A stretch of DNA of 64,000 nt, from the NCBI GenBank assembly GCA_027339055.1, contig DAHWRK010000002.1, forward strand, positions 19,263 through 83,262, read 5' to 3'. This stretch comes from Microcaldota archaeon. Its GTDB lineage: Archaea > Micrarchaeota > Micrarchaeia > Micrarchaeales > Micrarchaeaceae. The number at the start of each line of letters is the position of its first letter. Positions within the stretch are counted from its first letter, which is position 1. The notes under the pieces were generated by a model. That model was not told the DNA's origin and searched no databases. It saw only the letters and a list, made by a program, of their open reading frames with translations. This document shows, in pieces, positions 53,618 to 63,384 of the stretch. The position numbers and the translations under genes are program-made.

Positions 53618-54778
53618 TCATTTTCTTTGGTCCAAAGGAACGTATGGTATGTCAAGCTGTCCGTTATAATAGTCCAAAGGCCTTATCAGCCTGTTGTCCT
53701 GCCAGTACTCAAGCATATGCGCGCACCACCCTGGAGACCTGCTAGCTGCAAAAAGCGGGGTAAACAGCTCTTTTGGTATGCCTATGTAGGTGTACACCGG
53801 TCCGGAAAAGAAATCAACATTGGGCCATATCCCCTTCGTCTCTCCTAGCTTTTCAACCATCATCTTTTCGGCCCGCAGGGCTATTGCGGTAAGCGTTTGC
53901 ACTTCCATCGTCGAGCCGTTCTGTATGTCCTCCAAATAGGTCTTTATTACCTTGGCCCTTGGGTCGTAAGCCTTGTAAACTCTGTGCCCGAAGCCCATTA
54001 TCCTTTTCTTTCCTTCCAACGCCTCTTCGATGTATTTTTCGGTGTTGTCTGGATTGCCAATGGCTCTCATCATGTCAAGGGCTTTTTCGTCGGCTCCTCC
54101 ATGCAACGGCCCTTTCAATGCGCATATGCCCGCAGTAATTGCGGAGTATATATCAGCTAGTGTTGATCCCGCAACGATTGTGCAAAACGTGGATGCGTTG
54201 GAGCTGTGCTCTGCATGAAGCAACATCATTACGTCAAGCATCTTGGCTACTTTGTCCTCTGCCTTTTTGCCTGTCATCATGTACAGTATATTCTGCGCAA
54301 CTCCTAAGGATTGGTCCGGAGCCGCGTATTCCCTCCCAGATTTAAGCCGTCCCATTAATGCCACAATGCCGCATATCCTTCCTATTATCTCTGCGCTTTC
54401 CTCGAGTTTTTCTTCGGCGTCACTCTGATAGACTTTCTTCGCCGCAAATGCTGGCAAGGAAGAAACTGCAGACCGTAGCACATCCATAGGTAGCATGTTC
54501 GTGCTCAAAGTTTTTACCAACCCGATTATTCCGCTGTCAAGGTTCATGTATGATACGAGCTTCATAATGAATTCCGAAAGCGCTTTGGCATTCGGCAGGG
54601 AACCATAAAGTATGAGATACGAAACCTCCTCAAAAGATGAATTTTTTGCCAGGCTTTCTATAGAATAGCCCCTATACCAAAGCCTTCCCTTTGAACCGTC
54701 AACCTTGCATATTTTTGTTTCTGTAAAATAGACTCCTTCAAGCCCTTTGATTATTGTAGGAGTTGCATTATCTGCCAT
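53618..54778 (-). CDS. gltA: Citrate synthase
   Basis: Condenses acetyl-CoA and oxaloacetate. The 386 residues include the catalytic blocks LLHAEHSSNAS, GPLHGGADEKAL, MGFGHRVYKAYDPR and NVDFFSG, covering the two His and the Asp. Size fits the short archaeal/Gram-positive type. GGTGTTTAA precedes the ATG. Divergent from aconitase, with which it makes a TCA block. A related 2-methylcitrate synthase cannot be ruled out by sequence alone. Confidence 0.96.
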   Translation of the reverse strand: MADNATPTIIKGLEGVYFTETKICKVDGSKGRLWYRGYSIESLAKNSSFEEVSYLILYGSLPNAKALSEFIMKLVSYMNLDSGIIGLVKTLSTNMLPMDVLRSAVSSLPAFAAKKVYQSDAEEKLEESAEIIGRICGIVALMGRLKSGREYAAPDQSLGVAQNILYMMTGKKAEDKVAKMLDVMMLLHAEHSSNASTFCTIVAGSTLADIYSAITAGICALKGPLHGGADEKALDMMRAIGNPDNTEKYIEEALEGKKRIMGFGHRVYKAYDPRAKVIKTYLEDIQNGSTMEVQTLTAIALRAEKMMVEKLGETKGIWPNVDFFSGPVYTYIGIPKELFTPLFAASRSPGWCAHMLEYWQDNRLIRPLDYYNGQLDIPYVPLDQRK

Positions 54779-54869
54779 TTAAACACCAATAGCTAATAGA
54801 TGGCAAATTTAATAGTGCTTTTTGGTTTGGGTTAACCTTGCAAATATTGGAGGCCAATCAAAGCAGCAT

Positions 54870-54918
54870 CACATAACACGTTATAAATTTTCCCAGATAT
54901 TTAAAAATCGGTGTTTGA
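54870..54918 (+). promoter_or_regulatory. Aconitase promoter
   Basis: ACGTTATAAATTTT at 54879-54892 is a TATA box about 30 nt upstream of the aconitase ATG, and GGTG at 54910-54913 precedes it. The transcript should have a very short leader. Confidence 0.55.
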
Positions 54919-57717
54919 ATGGATGGTAAAGGAAACGAATCTTTTGTTGCTAAAATAAGCCTTGATTCTGGAAAAGAAGTAGAGTACTATTCGCTTCCTG
55001 CCCTGCAAAAAAGCGGTCTCGGAAGTATATTGCGCCTGCCCTTTTCGATTAGGGTTGTGCTGGAATCGCTGCTAAGGAATGTGGACAACACCAGCATAAC
55101 TATGGATGATGTCAAGGCACTTTTGGGCTGGGATGCCAAAAATCCCTCGGATAGGGATGTGCCATTCAAGGTTTCAAGAATATTAATGCAAGACTTCACC
55201 GGAGTGCCTGCGGTGGTCGATCTTGCGGCTATGCGCCAGTTCGTCGTTGACAAAGGTATGGCTCCGGAAACTATACAGCCCACAATAAATGTCGACCTGA
55301 TAATAGACCATTCGGTGCAGGTTGATTCGTTCAATACTATACAGTCAATGGCGATAAACCAAGAGAAGGAGATAGAAAGGAACTCGGAGCGATACAAATT
55401 CCTGAAATGGTCAAGCTCGGCCTTCAAGGATTTCAAGGTTTTTCCGCCTTCTGCGGGCATATGCCACCAGGTGAATCTGGAATACCTGGCAACATGCGTC
55501 ACGCTCGGGCAGTCAAATGGCAAATACGTTGCGCTCCCTGACACGCTTGTCGGAACAGATTCGCATACGACAATGATAAACGGTTTAGGGGTTGTAGGGT
55601 TCGGCGTAGGCGGCATAGAAGCGGAAGCAGCGCTTCTGAGCCAGCCGGTGTCATTTTCGACTCCAAAAGTGGTCGGGGTCAAGCTGACTGGCAGCCTTAG
55701 CGAAGGCGTAACTGCTACGGATTTTGCCCTAACGCTTACGAAAATACTCAGGGACCACGGGGTTGTAGGCATGTTCGTGGAATTTTTCGGGCAGGGGCTG
55801 AAGAACCTTTCGCTTCCAGACAGGGCAACGCTTTCTAACATGTGCCCGGAATACGGCGCCACGATAGCGATATTTCCTCCTGACGAAGAAACCCTTAGGT
55901 ATATGAAGAGCACTGGAAGGAGCGGCGAGCAGGTCGAACTTGTAAGGAAATACTATATGGCCCAGGAATCTTTCGGAATCGACTACTCCAAGGTCGAATT
56001 CAGCGATGTGATAAACGTAGACCTCGGTACAATAATCCCGAGTGTTTCGGGCCCAAGCCAGCCCAAGCAGCAGATTCCGCTTGGCGAAATAAAAGATGAA
56101 TTCACGAAGCTGTTCCTAAAAGAAAACGGGAGCCTTAAGGCGGAAGAAAAAATGAGCATGGAGGATTATACGCGCTGGTCTGAGGAAAGCGAGGCACCGG
56201 AGAACGGCGCAATAAAGGATGCAGTGATAAGCAATGACGGCATAAAACATGCAAAGATAAAATACGAGGACGGTCATGAAGAGATAATATCTGACGGGGA
56301 CGTAGTGATATCTTCGATAACAAGTTGCACCAACACGAGCAATCCATCGGTTATGATAGCCGCCGGGCTTCTTGCAAGGAACGCCATAGCCAAAGGGCTG
56401 AAGGTAAACACGCGCAAGGTAAAGACAAGCTTCGGTCCGGGCTCAAGAGTTGTAACTGAATACATGAAAGCGGCAAACCTTATGGATCCGCTGGAAAAGC
56501 TCGGCTACGAGCTCGTAGGATATGGCTGCATAACCTGCATCGGAAATAGCGGGCCGTTGATAGAAGGCCAGAGCGATGCGATAAACAAGAATAATATAGC
56601 AGTAGCCTCAGTCCTCTCCGGCAACAGGAATTTCGAGGCCAGAATACACCGCGACGTGCGTGCCAACTATCTGATGTCTCCTCCGCTGCTGATAGCTTTC
56701 GGCATCGCAGGTACTGTGATGAAAGACCTGACAAGGGAGCCTCTGGGAAACGGATCAGACGGCAAGCCTGTTTTCCTGAAAGACATATGGCCAAGCAACG
56801 AAGAAATAGCGGAAACGGTACACAAGGCGATACGCGTTGACATGTTCAACAAGGAATACGGCGCCAATATCTACGATGTCAACCCCTACTGGAACAAGCT
56901 TGAGAGCCCAAAGGGCAAGGTGTACGAATGGGAGGACTCAAGCACATACATAAGGCTTCCTCCATTCTTCGAAAGCCTGGACAAGATGGAACCTTCGGTA
57001 AAAAGCATAGAGAATGCGTCAGTTCTTGCAGTTTTTGGCGATTCCATATCTACCGACCACATATCACCGGCAGGCGCAATAGGCACGGACAGCCCAGCAG
57101 GAAAATATCTTATCGAGCACGGGGTAAAGCCGCAGGATTTCAACACGTACGGCTCCAGAAGGGGAAACCACGAAGTGATGATGCGCGGCACATTCGCGAA
57201 CAACAGGATAAAAAACATAATGATGAATGGAAAGGAGGGCGGATACACGATATATCTTCCTGAAAACCGGGAAATGCCGATATACGATGCAGCCATGAAA
57301 TACATGGGAAGCGGCACGCCCACAGTAGTGCTTGCCCTAGGCGAATACGGCTCTGGAAGTTCAAGGGACTGGGCTGCAAAAGGTCCTAGCCTGATAGGCG
57401 TAAAAGCGGTTATCGCAAAGAGCTTTGAAAGAATACATAGAAGCAACCTCATAGGCATGGGCATAATCCCACTCGAGTTCGAAAGCGGCCAGGACTACAA
57501 TACCCTAGGGATAGACTACTCAAAGCCCATAACTGTAGAGCTTGACCAAAATATGGGACCAAGGTCGCGCATAAAGATAAACTATACGAGCAAAAAGACC
57601 GGCAGCGCGGAATCCGCACAGGTTAAGAGCAGGATAGACACTCCGATAGAGCTTGAATACTACAAATCAGGTGGGATATTAAACTATGTCCTCAAAAGGA
57701 TATCAAACGAAAATTGA
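54919..57717 (+). CDS. acnA: Aconitate hydratase (AcnA/IRP type)
   Basis: Interconverts citrate and isocitrate with a [4Fe-4S] cluster. The 932-residue protein has GTDSHTTMINGLGVVGFGVGGIEAEA, cluster Cys in SITSCTNTSNPSV and in GCITCIGNSGPL, and the swivel-domain GSGSSRDWAAKGP. Length and motifs fit the AcnA/IRP class. It is first in an acn-mqo-thrC run. RNA binding, known for AcnA in other organisms, is possible but not shown. Confidence 0.98.
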   Translation: MDGKGNESFVAKISLDSGKEVEYYSLPALQKSGLGSILRLPFSIRVVLESLLRNVDNTSITMDDVKALLGWDAKNPSDRDVPFKVSRILMQDFTGVPAVVDLAAMRQFVVDKGMAPETIQPTINVDLIIDHSVQVDSFNTIQSMAINQEKEIERNSERYKFLKWSSSAFKDFKVFPPSAGICHQVNLEYLATCVTLGQSNGKYVALPDTLVGTDSHTTMINGLGVVGFGVGGIEAEAALLSQPVSFSTPKVVGVKLTGSLSEGVTATDFALTLTKILRDHGVVGMFVEFFGQGLKNLSLPDRATLSNMCPEYGATIAIFPPDEETLRYMKSTGRSGEQVELVRKYYMAQESFGIDYSKVEFSDVINVDLGTIIPSVSGPSQPKQQIPLGEIKDEFTKLFLKENGSLKAEEKMSMEDYTRWSEESEAPENGAIKDAVISNDGIKHAKIKYEDGHEEIISDGDVVISSITSCTNTSNPSVMIAAGLLARNAIAKGLKVNTRKVKTSFGPGSRVVTEYMKAANLMDPLEKLGYELVGYGCITCIGNSGPLIEGQSDAINKNNIAVASVLSGNRNFEARIHRDVRANYLMSPPLLIAFGIAGTVMKDLTREPLGNGSDGKPVFLKDIWPSNEEIAETVHKAIRVDMFNKEYGANIYDVNPYWNKLESPKGKVYEWEDSSTYIRLPPFFESLDKMEPSVKSIENASVLAVFGDSISTDHISPAGAIGTDSPAGKYLIEHGVKPQDFNTYGSRRGNHEVMMRGTFANNRIKNIMMNGKEGGYTIYLPENREMPIYDAAMKYMGSGTPTVVLALGEYGSGSSRDWAAKGPSLIGVKAVIAKSFERIHRSNLIGMGIIPLEFESGQDYNTLGIDYSKPITVELDQNMGPRSRIKINYTSKKTGSAESAQVKSRIDTPIELEYYKSGGILNYVLKRISNEN

Positions 57718-57726
57718 GGTGCCGCA

Positions 57727-59094
57727 TTGGAGGATTATTACGATCTTATAATAGTCGGCGCAGGCATAACCGGCTCTGCCCTGTCTTTCGTGGCTTCGCG
57801 ATATTCGTCAATAAAGACAATCCTAGTAATAGAAAAATATGACAGGATAGCACCACTGAACTCGGATTCAAAGAACAACTCACAGACGCTCCATTTCGGG
57901 GACATAGAAACCAACTATACGCTAGAGGAAGCAGCCCACACAAAAGCATCTGCAGAACGCGTGCTGAAGTACTCGAGCCTTATGCCGAGAAGCGAAAGCT
58001 CAAGGATAATATCAGAAGTGCAGAAGATGGTCCTTGCAGTTGGAGATGAAGAAGCCGAAAGAATAGACAAAATATACTCTAAAGGAATGAGGAAGCTCTT
58101 TCCGGGGTTAAGGAAGCTTGGCCGCAAGGAGCTTGCAAAGATAGAGCCCAACACCGTGAAGGGCAGGGATCCTTCGGAAACGGTATCTGCATTGCTGTCG
58201 GACAAGGGTTACATGGTCAACTTCGGGCTTCTTGCCAAATCCTTCTACAAAAGGGCGAAAAGCAAAGGGGTAAAATTCATATTCAACTGCAGGTGCCTAA
58301 CTGCCAATCCGATAGAAGACGGCCACGAAATAATTACGAACAAAGGCAGCTTCAAGGGCAGATTCGTAATATTCGCTTCTGGGACATACAGCCTTTACTT
58401 TGCAAAAAAGCTAGGCTACGACAGGAACCTTTCAATACTGTCAGTTGGAGGGGGCTTTTACGTGGCTCCGCGGGTACTTAACGGCAAAGTCTACAGGGTG
58501 CAGGCCGGCGGCATACCTTTCGCTGCCATACACGCAGATCCGGAGATAACAAATCCAAAAATAACCAGATTCGGCCCCACTGTCAGCTTTCCGCTCTCGC
58601 TAGAAGTCAGGGAAAAGGGAACAACCCTTGATTACCTAAGAACATTCGATTTCGACATACCTACGATACAGAGCCTTTTCAATATAATCGGCAACAAGGA
58701 CATACGCAGGATAATGCGCAAGAACATGCTGTATCCGCTGCCGATCATAGGCAAACCGTTATTCATAAAAAACGAGGTTTCAAAGATAGTGCCTTCACTA
58801 AGCCCGGATAAAATACGCTTTGATAAGAACTATGGCGGCATACGGCCCCAGATAATAGACGAAAACAAGAGATTCCTGAGCATGGGCGCATCCAAGATAA
58901 GGGGCAATAACATAATGTTCAACATAACTCCATCTCCGGGCGCTACATCAAGCCTGCAGAGCGCAATAGACGATATAGTTTACATGTGCACGCTTCTTGA
59001 CATAGGAATTGACGAAAGAAAAATAGAATCTGAACTGGGTGCAATAGACTATAAGCACCTGAAAGAAAAGATAAACGGCCACAAGCAACTCTGA
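57727..59094 (+). CDS. mqo: FAD-dependent malate:quinone oxidoreductase-like enzyme
   Basis: A 455-residue flavoprotein. It opens with a Rossmann FAD motif IIVGAGITGSAL, followed by NNSQTLHFGDIETNY, and ends in NITPSPGATSSLQSA, features of the Mqo/2-hydroxyglutarate oxidase group. Next to aconitase and citrate synthase, oxidation of malate to oxaloacetate with quinone as acceptor is the best reading. L-2-hydroxyglutarate oxidase is an alternative. TTG start after GAGGTGCCGCA. Confidence 0.85.
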   Translation: MEDYYDLIIVGAGITGSALSFVASRYSSIKTILVIEKYDRIAPLNSDSKNNSQTLHFGDIETNYTLEEAAHTKASAERVLKYSSLMPRSESSRIISEVQKMVLAVGDEEAERIDKIYSKGMRKLFPGLRKLGRKELAKIEPNTVKGRDPSETVSALLSDKGYMVNFGLLAKSFYKRAKSKGVKFIFNCRCLTANPIEDGHEIITNKGSFKGRFVIFASGTYSLYFAKKLGYDRNLSILSVGGGFYVAPRVLNGKVYRVQAGGIPFAAIHADPEITNPKITRFGPTVSFPLSLEVREKGTTLDYLRTFDFDIPTIQSLFNIIGNKDIRRIMRKNMLYPLPIIGKPLFIKNEVSKIVPSLSPDKIRFDKNYGGIRPQIIDENKRFLSMGASKIRGNNIMFNITPSPGATSSLQSAIDDIVYMCTLLDIGIDERKIESELGAIDYKHLKEKINGHKQL

Positions 59095-59102
59095 GCGATT
59101 TA

Positions 59103-60155
59103 ATGAAATACCATCTGGAATGCACGAACTGCGGTTCTACATATGAAAGCGATTACGATTCGCAGGTATGCCGTAAATGCTCTGGAATCCTGGAAGTAAT
59201 TTATGAAGCCAAGGTGCCAAGGATAAGCAAAATAAACTCGTTTTGGGAGATGGAAAAAGCCATGCCTTCAGGCAAATATGTGCATTTCTATCTGGGTAAC
59301 ACCCCATTAATTGCGTCCAAATACAGCGATAACCTCGGGCTCAAGCTCGAGTTCTTCAATCCAACGCATTCGTTCAAGGATAGGGGCTCGGCAATAGAGG
59401 TGGCAAAAGCCGCCGAATACGGATTCGGCGAAGTTGCGTGCGCATCCACAGGCAACATGGCATATTCCATATCATATTACGCTAAACTCTACGGGCTCAG
59501 GGCAAAGGTGTTCATAAGCGACAACGCGAACACGGACAAGATAAACGACATAAAAAGCGTTGGCGACGCGGACGTGCATAAGGTAAACGGGGATTTCACG
59601 AAGGCGCAGGGCATGGCTCTGGAATATTCTAAAAAACATAAGGCGTTCCTTTGTGGCGACTATTGCTACCGCAAAGAGGGCCAGAAAACGATAATGTATG
59701 AAATCGGCAATGCAGGAAAAGCAGTCAAAAACGTCATCGTTCCGGTGGGAAATGCGACGCTCCTGAGCGCTACTTACAAAGCCATCGCCGAGATGAAGGA
59801 ATCCGGTTCAATAAATAGCACGCCTCGCATAATAGCCGTGCAGTCGGATAAATGCAAGCCGCTTGTCGATGCCTACTCGACCGGCTCAAAGATAAAATAT
59901 CGGAAGCCAATGACTTCTGCCGATGCGATAGCGGTTGGATATCCTACATACGGCGATCAGGGCATCGAAGCCGTAAGAAAAACAAGAGGGACTGCAATTT
60001 CGGTAAGCGAAGATTCATTGAGAAAGGAGCAAAAAAAGTTCTTAAAGGATTACGGGTTGGTTGCAGAGCTCGCATCAGTATCCACGCTCGCTGCCTTTGA
60101 CAGGCTAAAACCAAAGGGTAGAACAGTTGCGGTTATAACAGGGTCTAATGTTTGA
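59103..60155 (+). CDS. thrC: Threonine synthase
   Basis: PLP enzyme converting O-phosphohomoserine to threonine. An N-terminal zinc ribbon (CTNCGSTY, CRKCSG) precedes the fold-type II core with NPTHSFKDRGSA (PLP Lys), ASTGNMAYSISYYAK and PVGNATLLSATYKA. Length 350 is normal for archaea. Its last 11 nt overlap the convergent NAD kinase gene. Confidence 0.95.
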   Translation: MKYHLECTNCGSTYESDYDSQVCRKCSGILEVIYEAKVPRISKINSFWEMEKAMPSGKYVHFYLGNTPLIASKYSDNLGLKLEFFNPTHSFKDRGSAIEVAKAAEYGFGEVACASTGNMAYSISYYAKLYGLRAKVFISDNANTDKINDIKSVGDADVHKVNGDFTKAQGMALEYSKKHKAFLCGDYCYRKEGQKTIMYEIGNAGKAVKNVIVPVGNATLLSATYKAIAEMKESGSINSTPRIIAVQSDKCKPLVDAYSTGSKIKYRKPMTSADAIAVGYPTYGDQGIEAVRKTRGTAISVSEDSLRKEQKKFLKDYGLVAELASVSTLAAFDRLKPKGRTVAVITGSNV

Positions 60156-60942
60156 AATTTAGCAGCACCATTTTAAGCGAATTCTTCTTATCTACGTAAA
60201 AATCGATGCGCTTTTCCACGCGTATTCTGATCCCCTTATTGCCTGCAGTTCCGAACATTATCTGGCCCACGTCTCTTTCTATTGTTGCACGGATTATTGC
60301 ACGGTCGCTGAAAGTGCGCCTGATCTCCGGGCCTACCTTTTTGCTTTCGTAAAAATCCTTTATCCTTATTGGCAATATGTGTGCCAATCCTATTCTCCTA
60401 CTTTCTATGCGCTTCGGTTTCATACCATTAAGCGTATCGGGATAAGAATAATATCCAGTAGAGCCCAATGGCGTCGTTATTATGAAGCCGTTAGATATCG
60501 CGTAAGTGCGAAACGATTTCTTTCCATCTCTTATCGCTATGTCATATCTCATTGCTTCTTTTGTAGCATATCTTTCCACAAAGAAATCGTACATAGAGGA
60601 ATACTTTTTCCCGGAATAGACTGCGTTGAGCACTGGCTGCCCCTCAATCCTGTAATCTCCAGTAGTAATGGCCTTCACGATCTTGGAAAGGCTCTTTGAA
60701 TCTATGTTCGCCTGCGCATTGTAGCTCACGCTGCCGTTTGGCTTGTTCCAATTCCTGCTCAGGAACAAAACGGGCCTGTCATCGAACTCCAAAGACTTGT
60801 TCGCGAATGTGCCGTCCCCTCCAACAAAAAGCGTCATTTCGTATCCTGAAGCGGAAATTGCCAATCCTCTCCTTTCTAAAGCTCTCCTTATGCTGTGGGC
60901 CTTGTCGTTATGATATTTGTCTATAATCAGATTTATTTTCAT
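60145..60942 (-). CDS. nadK: NAD kinase
   Basis: Phosphorylates NAD to NADP. The 265 residues show the GGDGTF motif (about 41-46) and the ISNGFIITTPLGSTGYYSY substrate loop. IRIRVEKRIDFYVDKK fits the C-terminal beta sandwich. Divergent from the helical orphan at 61003, which has its own TATA box. Confidence 0.93.
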   Translation of the reverse strand: MKINLIIDKYHNDKAHSIRRALERRGLAISASGYEMTLFVGGDGTFANKSLEFDDRPVLFLSRNWNKPNGSVSYNAQANIDSKSLSKIVKAITTGDYRIEGQPVLNAVYSGKKYSSMYDFFVERYATKEAMRYDIAIRDGKKSFRTYAISNGFIITTPLGSTGYYSYPDTLNGMKPKRIESRRIGLAHILPIRIKDFYESKKVGPEIRRTFSDRAIIRATIERDVGQIMFGTAGNKGIRIRVEKRIDFYVDKKNSLKMVLLNFKH

Positions 60943-61002
60943 AATTTATACCTTTTTATCCATAATCCGTATTTAATAATAATAAGTTAACTAGTGCATT
61001 CG

Positions 61003-61581
61003 ATGACTGCAGAACATTGGCCCGGAGCTAGCGATATCGATGAAAGCCGCATACCATCGTGGATAGCGTGCGAGGATTTGCTTGTAAAAATGAGGGAAGA
61101 GCTCATAGACAGGGCAATAAAGCTACTCAACAGGGAGATAGAAGCGGGCCATATAGCAGTCAACGGCAGCACCCTATTCTCAAGCGAGGCAAACGCTGAT
61201 GTAGAGGAGGCAATGTACCTGATAAACAATCTCATAGACGATTCCGGCAGGCTGCATAAGGAGTATAGCGAGTACATAGAAAAGAATAACGGCAAAAAGC
61301 TTTCCGATGCAGAAGCCAAAAAATTCGGCGAACTGCAGAAGTTCGTTCTTTCTGTGGAGCAGCTCAACATGCTCATGGAATACGCCCGCGTGCTAAGCTC
61401 ATGGGCCGATGCCGCAGGCAAAATGATTGAAGGAAAAGACACGGAGGACATACTCAGGAAAACGGTAGACAAAGAAGAGCTGCGCAAGACTGTGCTGGAG
61501 TTCTTCATAAATGACAGCGAATGCAGAGTGTTGCTTTCAAGCAAAGAAATTGAAGCAATAAAATCTGTATTAGGTGCTTGA
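61003..61581 (+). CDS. Hypothetical all-helical protein
   Basis: A 192-residue soluble, highly charged protein predicted to be nearly all alpha-helical (REELIDRAIKLLNREIEA, AKKFGELQKFVLSVEQLNMLM). No Cys motif, TM or signal. I do not recognise it. It precedes the MFS transporter by 3 nt, so both are probably cotranscribed from a TATA element near 60970-60982. A GTG at 60994 could give three more residues. Confidence 0.78.
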   Translation: MTAEHWPGASDIDESRIPSWIACEDLLVKMREELIDRAIKLLNREIEAGHIAVNGSTLFSSEANADVEEAMYLINNLIDDSGRLHKEYSEYIEKNNGKKLSDAEAKKFGELQKFVLSVEQLNMLMEYARVLSSWADAAGKMIEGKDTEDILRKTVDKEELRKTVLEFFINDSECRVLLSSKEIEAIKSVLGA

Positions 61582-61584
61582 TTC

Positions 61585-63330
61585 ATGGTTTCCAAAAAAA
61601 GGCTTGCGAAACCGAAAGCGTATATGGAAGAGGACAGGGAAGAGCGCGAACGTGAAAGCAAATACGGGAAGAACTACAAATGGATAGCACTCTCCAACAC
61701 TACCCTTGGAGCACTGATGTCGGCCATAAACGGAACGATACTGATAATATCCCTTCCGGCAGTGTTCTCCGGCCTAGGCGTCAACCCTCTCATAGCCAGC
61801 AACATAGCTCTTCTGCTGTGGCTGCTCCTCGGATATATGCTAGTATCTGGGGTCATAGTAGTAACTATAGGCAGGCTATCCGACATGTATGGCAGGGTCA
61901 AGCTATACAACATCGGCTTCGCCGTATTCACAGTTGGCTCAATAGGCCTTTACATTTCCTCATTGTACATAACCGGAGTAAACGGCGCATTGTCTTTGGT
62001 TTTGCTCAGGCTCGTGCAAGCAGTAGGCGGAGCCTTCCTCTTTGCAAACAGTGTTGCCATACTGACAGATGCGTTCCCGTCAAACGAAAGGGGCAAGGCA
62101 ATAGGTTTCAATCAGATTGCTGGAATCGGGGGCGGAATACTCGGGCTTATACTTGGCGGAATACTATCAAGCTTCAACTGGCACCTGATATTTCTTGTGA
62201 ACGTGCCCATAGGCATAGTCGGTACAATCTGGGCATATCTGGCCCTGCACGAGCTTGCCACAATAAAGAAGGGCCAAAAATTCGACATAGTTGGCAATGT
62301 GAGCTTTACTTTAGGCCTTACTCTTATCCTGCTGGCCCTAACGTATGGCCTTCTCCCATACGGTACCAATACTATGGGGTGGAAAAGCCCTTACGTCATA
62401 GGAGGCTTGATTGCAGGAATACTGATGCTTTTGCTATTCGGAATGATAGAGCTTAAGGCAAAGTACCCGATGTTCAAGCTGGCGCTTTTCAAGATAAAGG
62501 CTTTTGCATTCGGCAACATAAGTCTTCTCCTTGCAGGGATAGCCAGGGGAGGACTGCAATTCATGATAATAATATGGCTGCAGGCCATATGGCTGCCACT
62601 GCATGGGGTAGCATTTTCACAAACCCCGTTCAGGGCGGCAATACTCATATTGCCACTGCTTTTCGGATTCCTTATATTCGGCCCTATATCCGGATATCTT
62701 TCCGACAGATACGGCGCCAGGCTATTCTCCACCCTTGGGATGACAATAAACGGCATAGGTTTCATAATGCTTGCATTTGTTCCGGCAGAATTCAAATATG
62801 CCTATTTCGCCGTAATAATATTTATAATCGGAGTGGGCCAAGGTCTGTTCGCCGCGCCAAATACTACTGCAATAATGAACTCTGTGCCTCCGGAGCAGCG
62901 CGGCGGAGCTTCCGGAATGAGGGCCACATTCACGAATATATCCCTGATATTCAGCATAGCAATATTTTTCACGCTGCTTGTTGTCGGCCTTTCGGCACAC
63001 CTTGGCCCGTCTCTCTATAGCGGATTGATAGCTCAGCATGTTCCTGTTTCAGAAGCTGCCAGGGTATCGCATCTGCCCCCTACGTCGGCACTTTTTGCAG
63101 GCCTACTCGGCTACAATCCGATGAAATCGCTGATAAATTCGACTGTGCTGGCATCGCTTCCTTCTTCAAACCAAAGCTATGTTATAGGCAAGATATTTTT
63201 CCCAACGCTGATATCGAAGCCTTTCCACGATGGTCTGGCGCTGGTGCTATATACTGGTGCGATAATGTCTTTTATAGCTGCAATAGCGTCCGCATTGAGG
63301 GGTAAGAAATATATTTACGGAGAGCAGTAA
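61585..63330 (+). CDS. MFS transporter, DHA2-like 14-TM family
   Basis: A 581-residue membrane protein with 14 predicted TM helices after a charged ~30-residue N-terminus. GRLSDMYGRVKLYNIG is the MFS loop-2/3 motif A. LRLVQAVGGAFLFANSVAILTDAFPSNERGKAIG is motif C-like and marks drug:H+ antiporters of the DHA2 group. A second GPISGYLSDRYGARLF occurs in the C-half. Efflux of toxic compounds is likely; the substrate is unknown. Confidence 0.9.
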   Translation: MVSKKRLAKPKAYMEEDREERERESKYGKNYKWIALSNTTLGALMSAINGTILIISLPAVFSGLGVNPLIASNIALLLWLLLGYMLVSGVIVVTIGRLSDMYGRVKLYNIGFAVFTVGSIGLYISSLYITGVNGALSLVLLRLVQAVGGAFLFANSVAILTDAFPSNERGKAIGFNQIAGIGGGILGLILGGILSSFNWHLIFLVNVPIGIVGTIWAYLALHELATIKKGQKFDIVGNVSFTLGLTLILLALTYGLLPYGTNTMGWKSPYVIGGLIAGILMLLLFGMIELKAKYPMFKLALFKIKAFAFGNISLLLAGIARGGLQFMIIIWLQAIWLPLHGVAFSQTPFRAAILILPLLFGFLIFGPISGYLSDRYGARLFSTLGMTINGIGFIMLAFVPAEFKYAYFAVIIFIIGVGQGLFAAPNTTAIMNSVPPEQRGGASGMRATFTNISLIFSIAIFFTLLVVGLSAHLGPSLYSGLIAQHVPVSEAARVSHLPPTSALFAGLLGYNPMKSLINSTVLASLPSSNQSYVIGKIFFPTLISKPFHDGLALVLYTGAIMSFIAAIASALRGKKYIYGEQ

Positions 63331-63384
63331 ACTATAACTAACTTTTCTAAGCAATTAAAATGATTTTGAATCTCAGTGTTTCGG

